Shown: piece after piece, positions 1 through 9,125 of the stretch | Layout: each line of letters starts with the position of its first letter | How positions within the stretch are numbered: position 1 is the first letter of the stretch | NCBI GenBank assembly: GCA_016841725.1 | Contig: JAENYP010000014.1 | Span: 1-64,000 of the forward strand | Direction: 5' to 3' | DNA from: Thermincola carboxydiphila | GTDB taxonomy: Bacteria; Bacillota; Thermincolia; Thermincolales; UBA2595 | DNA length: 64,000 nt | Notes under the pieces: generated by a model | Told to the model about the DNA's origin: nothing | What the model saw: the letters and a program-made list of their open reading frames with translations, nothing else | The model's database searches: none | Translations under genes and position numbers: made by a program

Positions 1-112
1 AATTTACTAAAAATTTTTGACCTTAGGGTCTTGACATATTACCATAGGTCTTTAAGTTCCTTTTATGTTCAAGGTTTTTCACCCTGGATCTTTTTCTTTC
101 GGCATTGGCTCC

Positions 113-203
113 GGAAATGGCCATGGAATATGGTGAGACGTTGTACAAGATTTCTCCGGCGGCAGTGCGGAAAACCGGTACAACACCTTACCATGGTTGC
201 AAC
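113..203. repeat. Palindromic repeat element, copy A (shortest)
   Basis: Imperfect inverted repeat. The left arm runs from GGAAATGG through GGTGAGACGTTGTAC. The right arm, GTACAACACCTTACC, is its near complement. The core keeps the CGGCGGCAGTGCGG block found in the other three copies (10168-10568, 29618-29785, 41157-41462). The outer GGTCATTTCC end is missing on the right, so this copy is truncated. No ORF and no obvious target-site duplication. Confidence 0.75.
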
Positions 204-225
204 CACAAAGGTTAACAGGTATAAT
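197..225 (+). promoter_or_regulatory. Candidate sigma-A promoter for thiL
   Basis: TTGCAA (197-202), a 17-bp spacer and TATAAT (220-225). It lies 37 bp upstream of the thiL start. The -35 hexamer overlaps the right edge of palindromic repeat copy A, so the repeat may supply part of the promoter. Only sequence match supports this. Confidence 0.5.
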
Positions 226-261
226 AATTCTAGTATTTTATCACAGGAAGGCCGAATAAAC

Positions 262-1284
262 ATGAGAATCAGGGAAGCAGGAGAATTTGGGCTGATTGAT
301 ATCCTCGCCGGAAAAATACTGCCGTACTCCGGCAGTGTGGTAAAGGGAATCGGTGATGATACTGCCGTGATGAAGCACGAACCCGGCAGGTTATTATTAA
401 TGACAACAGATATGCTGGTAGAGGGCATTCATTTCAATCTGAAATACTTTCCCCTGAAAGCGGTGGGCTGGAAGGCCATGGCTGTTAATGTCAGTGATAT
501 TGCAGCTATGGGCGGAGTGCCCGGTTTTGCGGCTGTATCTGTCAGTATTCCTCAGGACTGGGAGGTCGAACAGATTGAAGAATTATACTCCGGCCTGATT
601 GACTGTTCCAGGGAATATGGAATCGACATTGTTGGCGGTGATACTGTAAGTTCAATCAAAGGATTGACCGTTAACGTAGCCCTCACCGGTTATGTAGAAC
701 CTGACCGGGTGATCTACCGTTCCGGCGCTTCTCCGGGAGACATAATTATGGTCACCGGTCCTCTGGGCAGTTCGGCAGCCGGTCTGCATGTCCTTAACAA
801 TTCCCTGCCCGAAGATATGCCGGGGATGAAACCAGGGATAACAGAAAAAGTCATCAGTGCCCACCTTTATCCCAGGGCACGTCTCCGGGAAGGCCGGATA
901 TTGGGCGGCTTGGGCTGCATAAGTGCCATGAATGACATTAGTGACGGGCTGGCCAGTGAAATCCTGGAAATATGCCGGGCCAGCAGTACCGGCTGCGAGC
1001 TGTATGAAGCAGCCCTCCCTTTTTCGGAAGCGGCAGCTGTAGTGGCTGAAGGAGCAGGGGTATCCCCCTCCCGGTGGGCGTTATCCGGAGGGGAGGATTT
1101 TGAGCTGGTTTTTACCGTGAAGCCAGGCGGACTGGAAGCAGTAACCTCTGCCCTTAGGGAAGCCGGCGCTTTTTCCAGGGAGGTGGGCAGGATTGCCGCG
1201 CCCGGGCAGGGCTGCCTGCTGATTGACGCCGGGGGCCGGCGCAGTGAGCTTAAGCCCCGGGGATATAACCATTTCGGAGAATAG
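262..1284 (+). CDS. thiL: Thiamine-monophosphate kinase ThiL
   Basis: Phosphorylates thiamine monophosphate to thiamine pyrophosphate using ATP, the last step of thiamine cofactor synthesis. The 340-residue product has the usual family length. It shows GIGDDTAV near residues 29-36, DMLVEGIHF near 50-58, VNVSDIAAMG near 75-84, a GGDT motif and a DISDGL motif, which are the metal- and ATP-binding signatures of the ThiL/PurM/SelD superfamily. The open frame extends upstream to about position 31, but the ATG at 262 is chosen because an AGGAAGG SD sequence sits just before it and the upstream extension translates repeat DNA. It heads the t6A gene run. Confidence 0.93.
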   Translation: MRIREAGEFGLIDILAGKILPYSGSVVKGIGDDTAVMKHEPGRLLLMTTDMLVEGIHFNLKYFPLKAVGWKAMAVNVSDIAAMGGVPGFAAVSVSIPQDWEVEQIEELYSGLIDCSREYGIDIVGGDTVSSIKGLTVNVALTGYVEPDRVIYRSGASPGDIIMVTGPLGSSAAGLHVLNNSLPEDMPGMKPGITEKVISAHLYPRARLREGRILGGLGCISAMNDISDGLASEILEICRASSTGCELYEAALPFSEAAAVVAEGAGVSPSRWALSGGEDFELVFTVKPGGLEAVTSALREAGAFSREVGRIAAPGQGCLLIDAGGRRSELKPRGYNHFGE

Positions 1285-1290
1285 CAGAAT

Positions 1291-1360
1291 CACCGGGTGT
1301 TATAATATTACAGGTATTATAGAACACGGGTGTTATAATATAACGGGTGTCATAATAACC
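1291..1360. repeat. Degenerate short tandem repeats carrying TATAAT-like hexamers
   Basis: Between thiL and tsaE the unit CGGGTGTTATAAT recurs in exact or near form about three to four times, some copies diverged. Each copy contains a TATAAT-like hexamer. Units are AT-rich and overlap a weak inverted repeat. The stretch may provide several -10 boxes or be a simple slippage array; no clear -35 boxes were found. Confidence 0.5.
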
Positions 1361-1396
1361 ACAGGCGAAGCATGTTTTGCCGGAGGAGATTACCGG

Positions 1397-1885
1397 ATGA
1401 GGGTATTTAGTAATTCATCGGAAAAAACTATTGACATAGGTCAGGCTCTGGGTACCATGCTTAGAGCAGGAAGTGTAGTCTGCCTGGATGGTGACCTGGG
1501 TACGGGAAAAACTCATTTTGCCAAGGGTATTGCCCGTGGCCTTGATATCAGTGAGCACGTCACCAGTCCTACATTCACCATTATTAACGAATATGAAGGG
1601 CGGCTGCCTCTTTACCATGTCGATGCTTACAGGCTGGAGGAAGAAGAGGAGGCATATGAACTGGGGCTGGAGGAATACCTTTATGGCAGCGGGGTTACCC
1701 TGATTGAATGGCCGGAGCGTGTCAGTGGTCTTCTTCCGGATGAATATCTTATGATAAGACTTATCAGGGCTGAAAACGACGATAATTCCAGGGAACTGGA
1801 GTTTCAGCCCTTTGGTCAGAACTATGCAGAACTCGTTGCCGGACTGTTTGAGGAGTTGAAAAAAATTGTACATATTGGGGATTGA
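1397..1885 (+). CDS. tsaE: tRNA t6A biosynthesis ATPase TsaE
   Basis: ATPase that supports the TsaB-TsaD complex in forming N6-threonylcarbamoyladenosine at tRNA position 37. The product has 162 residues, typical for the family. Walker A GDLGTGKT is at about residues 32-39. SPTFTIINEY, HVDAYRL and LIEWPERV are characteristic TsaE blocks. The ATG at 1397 follows GGAGGAGAT. The same frame is open further upstream but runs through the tandem repeats, so the shorter start is preferred. The 3' end overlaps tsaB by 20 bp, suggesting translational coupling. Confidence 0.93.
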   Translation: MRVFSNSSEKTIDIGQALGTMLRAGSVVCLDGDLGTGKTHFAKGIARGLDISEHVTSPTFTIINEYEGRLPLYHVDAYRLEEEEEAYELGLEEYLYGSGVTLIEWPERVSGLLPDEYLMIRLIRAENDDNSRELEFQPFGQNYAELVAGLFEELKKIVHIGD

Positions 1886-2570
1886 CACAGCCACACGGGT
1901 GGCCGGGGCAGCAGTTGCCGGAGATGGCAGACTGGTTTCGGAACGGTTTATTCACAACCTGAAAACACATTCCCAGAACATTATTCCCATGATTCAGCAG
2001 GTTATGGATGATGCCGGCATTAAACCGGCAGACCTGGACGGTATTGCTGTTACCGGCGGTCCGGGGTCATTCACTGGGCTGAGGATAGGGATGGCTGTTG
2101 CCAAAACAATGGGGCAGGCGCTGAATATACCTGTAATGGGAGTTTCTACCCTGAGGGTTTTGGCTTGGAATTACTACCGGACATCAGGGCTGATTTGCCC
2201 TGTCCTTGACGCCAGAAGAAATGAGGTTTACACTGGAATCTACGGGTCAGGCCCGGAAGGGCTGGAGGAACTGGTAAAACCTGCGGCCATGTCTGTGGAA
2301 CAGCTTTTGGATGAACTGTCGCGACGCCGCGAAACGGTGATTTTCCTGGGTGACGGAGTTCCGGTTTACAGGGATACAATGATAACCCGGCTTGGCTCCC
2401 AGGCTTTATTTGGGACCATGATTAACAGTTTTCCCAGGGCCGGGGCTGTTGCCGAACTCGGGACGATTAAGCTGCAGCAGGGTTATACAGAGGATTATAC
2501 CTTCCTGCAGCCTGTATATCTCAGGAAGTCGGAGGCTGAAACCACCTGGGAGAAAAAACACGGGCAATAA
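1866..2570 (+). CDS. tsaB: tRNA t6A biosynthesis protein TsaB
   Basis: Inactive ASKHA-fold partner of TsaD in the t6A-forming complex. The 234-residue product begins with the family signature ILGIDTAT and carries GPGSFTGLRIGMAVAKTM near residues 66-83. The start is a TTG at 1866 inside the end of tsaE, with GAGGAG upstream. Position between tsaE and rimI-tsaD matches the usual Firmicute order. Confidence 0.93.
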   Translation: MYILGIDTATRVAGAAVAGDGRLVSERFIHNLKTHSQNIIPMIQQVMDDAGIKPADLDGIAVTGGPGSFTGLRIGMAVAKTMGQALNIPVMGVSTLRVLAWNYYRTSGLICPVLDARRNEVYTGIYGSGPEGLEELVKPAAMSVEQLLDELSRRRETVIFLGDGVPVYRDTMITRLGSQALFGTMINSFPRAGAVAELGTIKLQQGYTEDYTFLQPVYLRKSEAETTWEKKHGQ

Positions 2571-2586
2571 GGTGAGGCGAAACCAG

Positions 2587-3057
2587 ATGGATAATATGAA
2601 AACACAGGTCCGGTTTAAACGGATGACCAGGGCATATCTCGACGAGGTCGTGGCCATAGAAAACACATCATTTCCAACGCCATGGTCACGAATGGCATTT
2701 TCTCATGAAATTGATAATAATGATTTTGCTTATTATATTGCTGCCCTTGAGGGGGAGAAGGTTGTCGGTTATGCCGGGATGTGGATAATTCTTGATGAGG
2801 GGCATGTGACGACCCTTGCGGTCCATCCTTCCCACCGGAGGAAACGGGTCGGGGGTGCACTGATTTGTGAACTTTTTAAAGAGGCCCTCAGCAGGGGTTG
2901 TCTAAAAATGACCCTCGAAGCAAGGCCATCCAATTTTGCAGCCCTGAAACTTTACGAAAAGACAGGGTTTGTTTCTTATGGGGTTAGGCCCGGTTATTAC
3001 TCTGACACCGGGGAAGATGCAGTTATCATGTGGAAGAACCTTCGTAGAGATACCTGA
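2587..3057 (+). CDS. rimI: Ribosomal protein S18 alanine N-acetyltransferase RimI
   Basis: GNAT-family acetyltransferase expected to acetylate the N terminus of ribosomal protein S18. The 156-residue product shows [12 protein letters not shown] near the N terminus, the acetyl-CoA-binding segment [14 protein letters not shown], and the C-terminal [17 protein letters not shown] typical of RimI. The ATG at 2587 follows GGTGAGG; an upstream in-frame extension overlaps tsaB and is rejected. Placement between tsaB and tsaD supports the assignment, though other small GNAT substrates cannot be excluded. Confidence 0.88.
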   Translation: MDNMKTQVRFKRMTRAYLDEVVAIENTSFPTPWSRMAFSHEIDNNDFAYYIAALEGEKVVGYAGMWIILDEGHVTTLAVHPSHRRKRVGGALICELFKEALSRGCLKMTLEARPSNFAALKLYEKTGFVSYGVRPGYYSDTGEDAVIMWKNLRRDT

Positions 3058-3070
3058 AAGGTGTGGTCAA

Positions 3071-4096
3071 GTGTCGGCAGAGGCAATCATACTTGGAATA
3101 GAAACATCTTGTGATGAAACATCGGCTGCAGTAATTGCAGATGGCAGTAGAATTATGTCAAATGTCATCTCATCACAGGTTCCGGTGCACCAGAGGTTTG
3201 GTGGCGTGGTCCCCGAAATAGCGTCCCGGAAGCATGTGGAACTGATAAACTCGGTGATCCGGCAAAGTCTGGACGAAGCCGGTGTTACTTTTAAAGACCT
3301 TACCGCTGTTGCGGTAACTTATGGTCCCGGACTGGTTGGGGCGCTTCTGGTCGGTGTTTCCGCTGCCAAGGCCCTGGCGTACACCCTTGATCTGCCCCTT
3401 ATCGGGCTGAACCATGTAGAATGCCATATTTATGGCAATTTCCTCACCAAGCCTCCGGAGCTGCCGGTGGTTTGCCTGGTGGTTTCCGGTGGGCATACGG
3501 ACCTGATCTTTATCGAAGCACACGGAAGTTATCAACTCATCGGACGGACCCGGGATGATGCTGCCGGAGAAGCTTTTGACAAGGTGGCCAGGGTTATGGG
3601 GCTGGGATACCCCGGCGGTCCTCTGATAGACCGGCTGGCAGCTGAGGGAAATCCCGCAGCTATTGATTTTCCCAGGGCTTACCTGGAAAATGACAGTTTT
3701 GATTTCAGCTTCAGCGGCCTTAAGTCATCTGTTCTCAATTACCTCAATAAGGCTAAAATGAGAGGTGAAGAGATAGACCAGGCCGACCTGGCGGCAAGTT
3801 TCCAGGGAGCGGTGGTCGATGTGCTTACTGATAAAGCTGTGGCGGCTGCAGTGAAATATGGGGTTAATACCGTTCTGCTTGCCGGTGGGGTTGCTGCTAA
3901 CACCGGACTCAGACGGGAATTGACACGAAGGGCCCAACCTTTTGGCATCAGTGTCAGGTATCCGGAACCGGTATTTTGTACCGACAATGCCGCCATGGTG
4001 GCCTGTGCCGGTTATTACAAGTATCTGCGGCGCGAATTTGCCCCTCTTACTCTCAATGCTGTACCGGGTCTGAAGCTTGGTAAAGATGCCTATTGA
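3071..4096 (+). CDS. tsaD: tRNA N6-adenosine threonylcarbamoyltransferase TsaD
   Basis: Transfers the threonylcarbamoyl group to A37 of tRNAs reading ANN codons. The 341-residue product begins [15 protein letters not shown], has the metal-binding HVECH motif near residue 117, [20 protein letters not shown] and the C-terminal [10 protein letters not shown]. These are hallmark TsaD blocks and the length is normal. The start is GTG at 3071, 14 bp after the rimI stop, preceded by AAAGGTG. A longer frame beginning at 2969 overlaps rimI and is not used. Confidence 0.95.
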   Translation: MSAEAIILGIETSCDETSAAVIADGSRIMSNVISSQVPVHQRFGGVVPEIASRKHVELINSVIRQSLDEAGVTFKDLTAVAVTYGPGLVGALLVGVSAAKALAYTLDLPLIGLNHVECHIYGNFLTKPPELPVVCLVVSGGHTDLIFIEAHGSYQLIGRTRDDAAGEAFDKVARVMGLGYPGGPLIDRLAAEGNPAAIDFPRAYLENDSFDFSFSGLKSSVLNYLNKAKMRGEEIDQADLAASFQGAVVDVLTDKAVAAAVKYGVNTVLLAGGVAANTGLRRELTRRAQPFGISVRYPEPVFCTDNAAMVACAGYYKYLRREFAPLTLNAVPGLKLGKDAY

Positions 4097-4138
4097 ACTC
4101 AAAAATATATTTTTCAGGGAATACGGGAACACCTGTTT

Positions 4139-4218
4139 TGTGGATGAAAAGTACCTGTGGATAATGTGGATAAGTCTGTTGATAACTTGAAAAACGGGGA
4201 GTTTTACATGTGTAAAAC
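4139..4218. promoter_or_regulatory. DnaA-box-like cluster between tsaD and lgt
   Basis: Two perfect copies of TGTGGATAA, the complement of the DnaA box TTATCCACA, lie head to tail with no spacing (4156-4164 and 4165-4173). One-mismatch copies flank them: TGTGGATGA at 4139-4147 and TGTTGATAA at 4177-4185. More diverged forms follow at 4246-4263. A GTTTTACA/TGTAAAAC inverted repeat lies at 4201-4218. DnaA binding is inferred from consensus only. Confidence 0.6.
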
Positions 4219-4320
4219 ACTTTCGTCCACAGAGCAGCAGGCCGGTGTGGATTTTGTGGAAAAGTGCCATCAGAATGTATTCTGTAAGGAACAGGAGATG
4301 TGGAAAAGGAGGGGATTTAT

Positions 4321-5094
4321 TTGCTGCCGGTTCTTTTTGAATTTGGGTCTTTTACTGTTTACGCCTGGGGATTCACCCTGAGTCTGGCAATTCTGCTGGG
4401 GACGATGGTTGCTGTAAGACTCGCCCGGGGAATCGGAATGGATTCCGACCGGATACTGGACCTTGTCATTGTTCTTGTTGTGGGGGGAGTGGTTGGCGCC
4501 AGGTTGTTTTACGTTTTAGTCTATGAGCCTGGAAGATATTTGCAGGAACCCCTGCAGATATTTGCTATCTGGAAGGGCGGACTCGTTTATTATGGGGCTC
4601 TGATAGGAGGCTTTATAACCGGAACCTGGTATGTGATCAGAAAAAAGCTTCCTTTCTGGTCCCTGGCTGACCTGGTGTCGCCTCCTCTGGCCCTGGGCTA
4701 TGGGATAGTACGACTGGGATGCTTTATGAATGGCTGCTGTTACGGAAAAGAAACTGAGTCCTTCATTGGAGTTGTTTTTCCGTATATCGAGGGAGCGCCC
4801 TGCCCTGACTTGATTGCCCGCTACCCTACCCAGCTTTTTTCTTCAGCTATCGGATTTCTGCTTTTCGGGGTCTTGATGTTTGTCTGGCGCAGTAAAAAAT
4901 TTGACGGGCAGGTATTTTTATTATTCCTGATACTTTATGGGATTGGCAGATCAATTGTGGAATCCTTCCGGGAGAACCTGCTGGTATTCGGCAATGTCAC
5001 GGTATCCCAGTTGGTAAGTGCCATTATTGTTCTGGCTGCAATTGTTTTCTACCGCTTGCGAAGCCAACAGAAACGCCATGGAGGGGGAGAATGA
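4321..5094 (+). CDS. lgt: Prolipoprotein diacylglyceryl transferase Lgt
   Basis: Membrane enzyme that transfers diacylglycerol from phosphatidylglycerol to the lipobox cysteine of prelipoproteins. The 257-residue, mostly hydrophobic product shows VVGARLFYVL, the WKGGLVYYGALIGG block and the Lgt signature RLGCFMNGCCYG. The start is taken as TTG at 4321, placed correctly after AAAGGAGG (4305-4312); the alternative GTG at 4300 has its only SD two bases away. Lipoproteins at 27318 and 53522 would be substrates. Its stop overlaps the next gene as ATGA. Confidence 0.93.
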   Translation: MLPVLFEFGSFTVYAWGFTLSLAILLGTMVAVRLARGIGMDSDRILDLVIVLVVGGVVGARLFYVLVYEPGRYLQEPLQIFAIWKGGLVYYGALIGGFITGTWYVIRKKLPFWSLADLVSPPLALGYGIVRLGCFMNGCCYGKETESFIGVVFPYIEGAPCPDLIARYPTQLFSSAIGFLLFGVLMFVWRSKKFDGQVFLLFLILYGIGRSIVESFRENLLVFGNVTVSQLVSAIIVLAAIVFYRLRSQQKRHGGGE

Positions 5095-6422
5095 TAAAAC
5101 CTCCCGAATACCTGATATATGAATCTGCTTTCAGGGGGAATATTCTGCCGGTAACATCTTTATGTAATGTAGGCTGCATGTTTTGCAGTCACAGACATAA
5201 TCCCCCGGGCATACAAATATATAAAACAGGGCCCCGGTCGCTGGAAGAAGTAGCACAAACCCTGCAGTTTATCTCACCTGAAGCTAAAATAGTTATTGGA
5301 GAGTCTGTAACCAGGATTGTGGAAGGGGAACCTTTTACCCATCCGTTTATCCGGCAGATCCTTTTGATGATAAGGGAACATTTCCCCGGGACACGTATTC
5401 AGATCACTACCAACGGGACTCTCCTCGATGCTGAGACTGCCGGTTTTCTGGCCGGACTGGGGGATGTGGAGATTTATTTATCCCTGAACAGTTCCAATCC
5501 GGCTGCCCGACGGCGGCTGATGAACGACTCCATGGCTGAGCAGGCCGTGAATGCAGCGCGCTGTCTGGCAGACTCAGGGGTGTCATTTCACGGCAGCATT
5601 GTGGCAATGCCCCATATAAACGGCTGGGAGGACCTGAGGGAGACGGTGTTCTACCTTGCGGAATGCGGTACTGAGACTATCCGGGTTTTTTTACCAGGTT
5701 TCACCAGATATACCCCGGAACACCTGAAGTTTAAACCCGGGATGCATGAGGAACTGGCAGAATATATTGATTCCATCAGGGCTATGGCAGCGGTACCGGT
5801 TACCGTTGAGCCACCTGTAATCAAAAACCTTAAGGCGGTGGTTACGGGAATCATCTCCGGTACTCCTGCTGATAAGGCAGGCCTTTTGAGAGACGATATC
5901 ATCCTGTCTGTTGACGGAACCCGTTGCTTTTCCAGAGTACATGCCTTTAACATGGTCAGGAAGGGCGGACCTGTGAAGGTAGAAATCCAAAGAAACAGCC
6001 AGGCCTTTGAGGCTGATATTAAGATAAAACAAGGCCAGGCCTCCGGGATTGTAATGGATTATGATATTGCTCCGGAAACGCTTGCTGCAGTGGAAGCTGC
6101 GGCAGCCAGGCACAGATGTCTGAAACTCCTGTGTTCTGTTTTGGGTGTGGAAGTTCTCAGGATGGCATTGGAAAAATCACCCCAGAGGGATGTCATTGAT
6201 ATAGTGCCGGTGGATAACCTTTTTTTCGGAGGTTCGATTGCCGCTGCCGGCCTGCTTACGGTCAGCGACTTTGTTGAGGCTGCCGGGAATTTAAGAATTG
6301 AATCCGGCAGAGATGTACTAATTGTTCCGGCTATTGCTTTTGATGTCAGGGGGAAGGATTTGACAGGGAGAAGTTACCTGGAATTGCAGGAAAAGTTCGG
6401 CACCAAAGTTGAAATTCTCTGA
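5091..6422 (+). CDS. Radical SAM protein with internal PDZ and DUF512-like C terminus
   Basis: Function unknown. Residues 25-32 (CNVGCMFC) form the CxxxCxxC [4Fe-4S]/S-adenosylmethionine motif, followed by a TIM-barrel-like region to about residue 235. Residues 245-315 form a PDZ-like domain (VVTGIISGTPADKAGL, DDIILSVDG). The C-terminal third has DNLFFGGSIAAAGLLTVSDF and VLIVPAIAFD, resembling the C-terminal part of DUF512 proteins. In DUF512 proteins the PDZ domain precedes the radical SAM core, so this order is permuted. No signal peptide. Coupled to lgt by an ATGA overlap. Confidence 0.75.
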   Translation: MIKPPEYLIYESAFRGNILPVTSLCNVGCMFCSHRHNPPGIQIYKTGPRSLEEVAQTLQFISPEAKIVIGESVTRIVEGEPFTHPFIRQILLMIREHFPGTRIQITTNGTLLDAETAGFLAGLGDVEIYLSLNSSNPAARRRLMNDSMAEQAVNAARCLADSGVSFHGSIVAMPHINGWEDLRETVFYLAECGTETIRVFLPGFTRYTPEHLKFKPGMHEELAEYIDSIRAMAAVPVTVEPPVIKNLKAVVTGIISGTPADKAGLLRDDIILSVDGTRCFSRVHAFNMVRKGGPVKVEIQRNSQAFEADIKIKQGQASGIVMDYDIAPETLAAVEAAAARHRCLKLLCSVLGVEVLRMALEKSPQRDVIDIVPVDNLFFGGSIAAAGLLTVSDFVEAAGNLRIESGRDVLIVPAIAFDVRGKDLTGRSYLELQEKFGTKVEIL

Positions 6423-6535
6423 AATTTTTCTAATAAAGCAGGAATTTAATAGGTTTTTGTGGAAATAATTAAAAATTTTTTAGACATCCAAAGCGGGTCT
6501 GTGACCACAAAAGTGAAAATAAAGGAGAGGGCATT

Positions 6536-7831
6536 ATGTATAATCCTGAGAGTGAATCTATGCCCCGGGAACAGCTCAGGCAGCTGCAGCTGGAACGTTT
6601 GCAGAAGACTGTGCGCCGGGTATATGACAATGTACCGTTTTACAAGGAAAAATTCAGAGATAAGGGAATTGAGCCGGGAGATATCAAAACGTTGGAAGAT
6701 CTGACGCTGCTGCCCTTTACCGTTAAGCAGGACCTCAGAGACAATTATCCCTTTGGGCTGTTTGCTGAGCCAATGTCAGAAGTGGTAAGGATTCATGCCT
6801 CTTCCGGGACAACCGGTAAACCAACAGTTGTCGGCTATACTCAAAACGATATTGACACATGGTCTGAACTCATTGCCCGCTGTGTGGCTATGGTTGGCGG
6901 CACCAAAGGAGACGTGGTTCAAGTGGCCTATGGTTATGGGCTGTTTACCGGGGGGCTGGGCCTGCACTATGGGGCGGAACGGCTGGGTGCGTCCGTTATT
7001 CCGATTTCCGGAGGCAACACCAAGCGCCAGCTGATGCTGATGGAGGATTTCGGTACCACCATACTCTGCTGTACCCCGTCATATGCTCTTTTCCTTGGTG
7101 AAGAAGCAGGGGAGTTTGGGGTAGACCTGGTTAATGGCAAGCTTAGGGCCGGTATTTTTGGCGCTGAGCCATGGTCGGAGAAAATGCGGGACGAACTTGA
7201 AAAGAACCTGGGAATCAAGGCATACAACATTTATGGCCTGAGTGAGATTATGGGGCCGGGTGTTTCCATGGAATGTGAATGCCAGTGTGGGATGCATGTT
7301 ATGGAAGACTATTTTATTCCTGAAGTTATCGACCCACAGACCGGAGAACCCCTGCCTTATGGCTCAAAAGGGGAAATTGTTTTTACCACAATCACCAAGG
7401 AGGCATTCCCTCTCCTGAGATACAGAACCAGGGACATATCTGTTCTGACTGAGGAAAAATGCGAATGTGGCCGCACTTTTGTGAGAATGGACCGGGTGAT
7501 GGGACGTACCGATGATATGTTGATTATACGCGGAGTGAACGTATTTCCCTCACAAATTGAAAGTGTGCTGCTTAATTTCGGGGAAACCGAACCCCATTAC
7601 CTGCTGGTTGTTGACAGGCAGGGTACTCTTGATACTCTTGAAGTACTTGTGGAAGTCTCGGAAAAGATGTTTTCTGATGAGGTACGTAAAATGGAAGAGC
7701 TTGAAAGGAGGCTGGGCCATGAAATTGCCAGTCTTCTCGGTATATCTGCAAAGATTAAGCTGGTGGAACCAAAGACTATTCCGCGGAGTGAGGGCAAGGC
7801 AAAACGTGTCATAGATAAAAGGGAACTATAA
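6536..7831 (+). CDS. paaK: Phenylacetate-CoA ligase family protein
   Basis: Adenylate-forming ligase that activates an aryl or related acid to its CoA thioester using ATP. The 431-residue product shows the AMP-binding motif [14 protein letters not shown] near residues 86-99, [24 protein letters not shown] and a C-terminal domain with [11 protein letters not shown]. Length and motifs match PaaK. The ATG at 6536 follows AAGGAGAGGG. It is paired with an ACT-domain gene, an arrangement common in anaerobes where the substrate may be phenylacetate, indoleacetate or another acid. The exact substrate is not determined. Confidence 0.85.
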   Translation: MYNPESESMPREQLRQLQLERLQKTVRRVYDNVPFYKEKFRDKGIEPGDIKTLEDLTLLPFTVKQDLRDNYPFGLFAEPMSEVVRIHASSGTTGKPTVVGYTQNDIDTWSELIARCVAMVGGTKGDVVQVAYGYGLFTGGLGLHYGAERLGASVIPISGGNTKRQLMLMEDFGTTILCCTPSYALFLGEEAGEFGVDLVNGKLRAGIFGAEPWSEKMRDELEKNLGIKAYNIYGLSEIMGPGVSMECECQCGMHVMEDYFIPEVIDPQTGEPLPYGSKGEIVFTTITKEAFPLLRYRTRDISVLTEEKCECGRTFVRMDRVMGRTDDMLIIRGVNVFPSQIESVLLNFGETEPHYLLVVDRQGTLDTLEVLVEVSEKMFSDEVRKMEELERRLGHEIASLLGISAKIKLVEPKTIPRSEGKAKRVIDKREL

Positions 7832-7844
7832 GGAGGGAAAGCCA

Positions 7845-8276
7845 TTGAAAGTACAACAGATTTCTGTTTTTCTTGAAAATAAGTCCGGAAGACTTGCTGA
7901 ACTGACCAATGTTTTGGGTAAAGCAGCAATAAATATTAGGGCTCTGTCCATAGCAGATACCTCTGATTTTGGGATTCTGAGGCTTATTGTTAATAAGCCG
8001 GAAGAGGCTTTCAGGATTTTAAAGGATGACGGGTTTAGTGTGAGTATTACTGATGTAATAGCGGTGGAAGTTCAGGATGAGCCGGGAGGCCTTGCCAAGG
8101 TGCTGGAAATTTTGCATTCTGCAGGGATAAATATAGAATACCTGTATGCTTTTTTGGAAAAGTCATCAAATGGTGCCCTGGTAGTGTTCCGGGTGGAACA
8201 GGTAGATGAGGCCGTTGAACTTCTGGCAAAACGCAGTGTTAATGTACTGAAAGGCAGTGATGTTTATAAGCTGTAA
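7845..8276 (+). CDS. Tandem ACT-domain amino-acid-binding protein
   Basis: The 143-residue product consists of two ACT domains (about residues 1-68 and 70-140). The first begins [22 protein letters not shown]; the second has [25 protein letters not shown]. Such stand-alone double-ACT proteins bind amino acids and commonly lie next to paaK-type ligases, suggesting a regulatory role for the ligase pathway; that role is inferred. It starts with TTG 13 bp after paaK, behind AAGGAGGG. Confidence 0.85.
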   Translation: MKVQQISVFLENKSGRLAELTNVLGKAAINIRALSIADTSDFGILRLIVNKPEEAFRILKDDGFSVSITDVIAVEVQDEPGGLAKVLEILHSAGINIEYLYAFLEKSSNGALVVFRVEQVDEAVELLAKRSVNVLKGSDVYKL

Positions 8277-8366
8277 AAATTGGGGGGGATTTACCGTGAG
8301 TTTGGGGTAATGCCCCTTTTGTATTAATTACTGTCCATGCAAAAAAAAGCTAAGGGGGGAAATGCT

Positions 8367-8858
8367 ATGAGGAAGAACCTGCCGTTTTTGATTCTCTTTG
8401 CGGTGGTGGCAGTGGTTATCGGCGGTTACCTCGGTTACACTTCCCTGAATGAAGAGAAAACTGTAATCCCGGAAAACAGGGATATTAAGGCGGCGCCGCC
8501 GCATATAGCAGATGATGAAAACGATTCCGGCAATAAGCCCCAAGATGGTAACAGGGAATCGGACTTATCTCCGCAAACTCTTGAGGAAACCAATGTGGAG
8601 AATGTGGACCCCAAAGCCGGAGAGATGATTGTCTGGGGAGAGGTTAAAGCCGTGGATATTGAAAAACGGATAATTACCATTGACCAGGAAATGGATGATA
8701 ATAGTGTCAAAATCAGTCCTAATGTTGCGGTGAAAAAAGATGCAGTTGTGCGTACCAGGGAGGATGTTATTTCCCTGGAAAGGATTAAAGCGGGAGATGT
8801 GGTTGGCGCTATCATAACCAGTGACGGGAACGCACGGGCTGTGCTGGTTAATTATTAA
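8367..8858 (+). CDS. Membrane-anchored extracytoplasmic protein of unknown function
   Basis: The 163-residue product starts with a single transmembrane segment (LPFLILFAVVAVVIGGYLGY, residues 4-23) with positive charges before it. A low-complexity acidic linker follows to about residue 90. The C-terminal globular part contains VWGEVKAVDIEKRIITID, compatible with a small beta-barrel fold. No lipobox is seen. The ATG at 8367 follows AAGGGGGGAAA. No specific family recognised. Confidence 0.6.
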   Translation: MRKNLPFLILFAVVAVVIGGYLGYTSLNEEKTVIPENRDIKAAPPHIADDENDSGNKPQDGNRESDLSPQTLEETNVENVDPKAGEMIVWGEVKAVDIEKRIITIDQEMDDNSVKISPNVAVKKDAVVRTREDVISLERIKAGDVVGAIITSDGNARAVLVNY

Positions 8859-8924
8859 AAAGGTCTAAAGTTTTTGTCCCGATTCATCGATAAAGAAATA
8901 AGGGTATTTTGCCCTTCCGACAAA

Positions 8925-9024
8925 GGCAAACCCGTCGAAAGGCGGGGACGCAAAACTACGGGTCTAAAGCAGATTGGCGGTTAGCTATGAAGCCGCTGTG
9001 ATGCCATGACAGCCGGGTTGCCGG
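8925..9024 (+). promoter_or_regulatory. Cyclic di-GMP-I (GEMM) riboswitch
   Basis: Shows the GEMM-I layout. A P1 strand GGCAAACCCG (about 8935) pairs with CGGGTTGCC (about 9015-9022). A hairpin with a GAAA tetraloop (CCCGTC-GAAA-GGCGGG) follows. Next come the conserved GGACGCAAAACTACGGGTCTAA segment in two adjoining blocks, and a second helix ending near GACAGCC. The tetraloop and the internal CTAAAG-type receptor are both present. It lies upstream of the small membrane protein gene at 9126, so it should make that gene respond to c-di-GMP. Confidence 0.87.
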
Positions 9025-9090
9025 AGAATTGGGTTGGCTCACGGCCTGTCTTCGGCTTTTCTTCCGGAGACAGGCCTTAGTGTTCTCCGG
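9021..9090 (+). promoter_or_regulatory. Hairpin downstream of the c-di-GMP aptamer
   Basis: CCGGAGAA (9021-9028) pairs with TTCTCCGG (9083-9090), and inside it GGCCTGTC (9043-9050) pairs with GACAGGCC (9069-9076). There is no T-tract after it, so it is not a standard terminator. The first two bases of its outer stem overlap the P1 stem of the aptamer, so it could be part of the expression platform. The mechanism is unproven. Confidence 0.55.
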
Positions 9091-9125
9091 ATATCACACA
9101 ATTTAAGAGGATGGAGGTGATACTG

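Noticed and set aside
4157-4381. 74-residue frame across the DnaA-box cluster
   Set aside because: It translates repeated TGTGGATAA sites and overlaps the lgt start out of frame; no SD and no recognised similarity.
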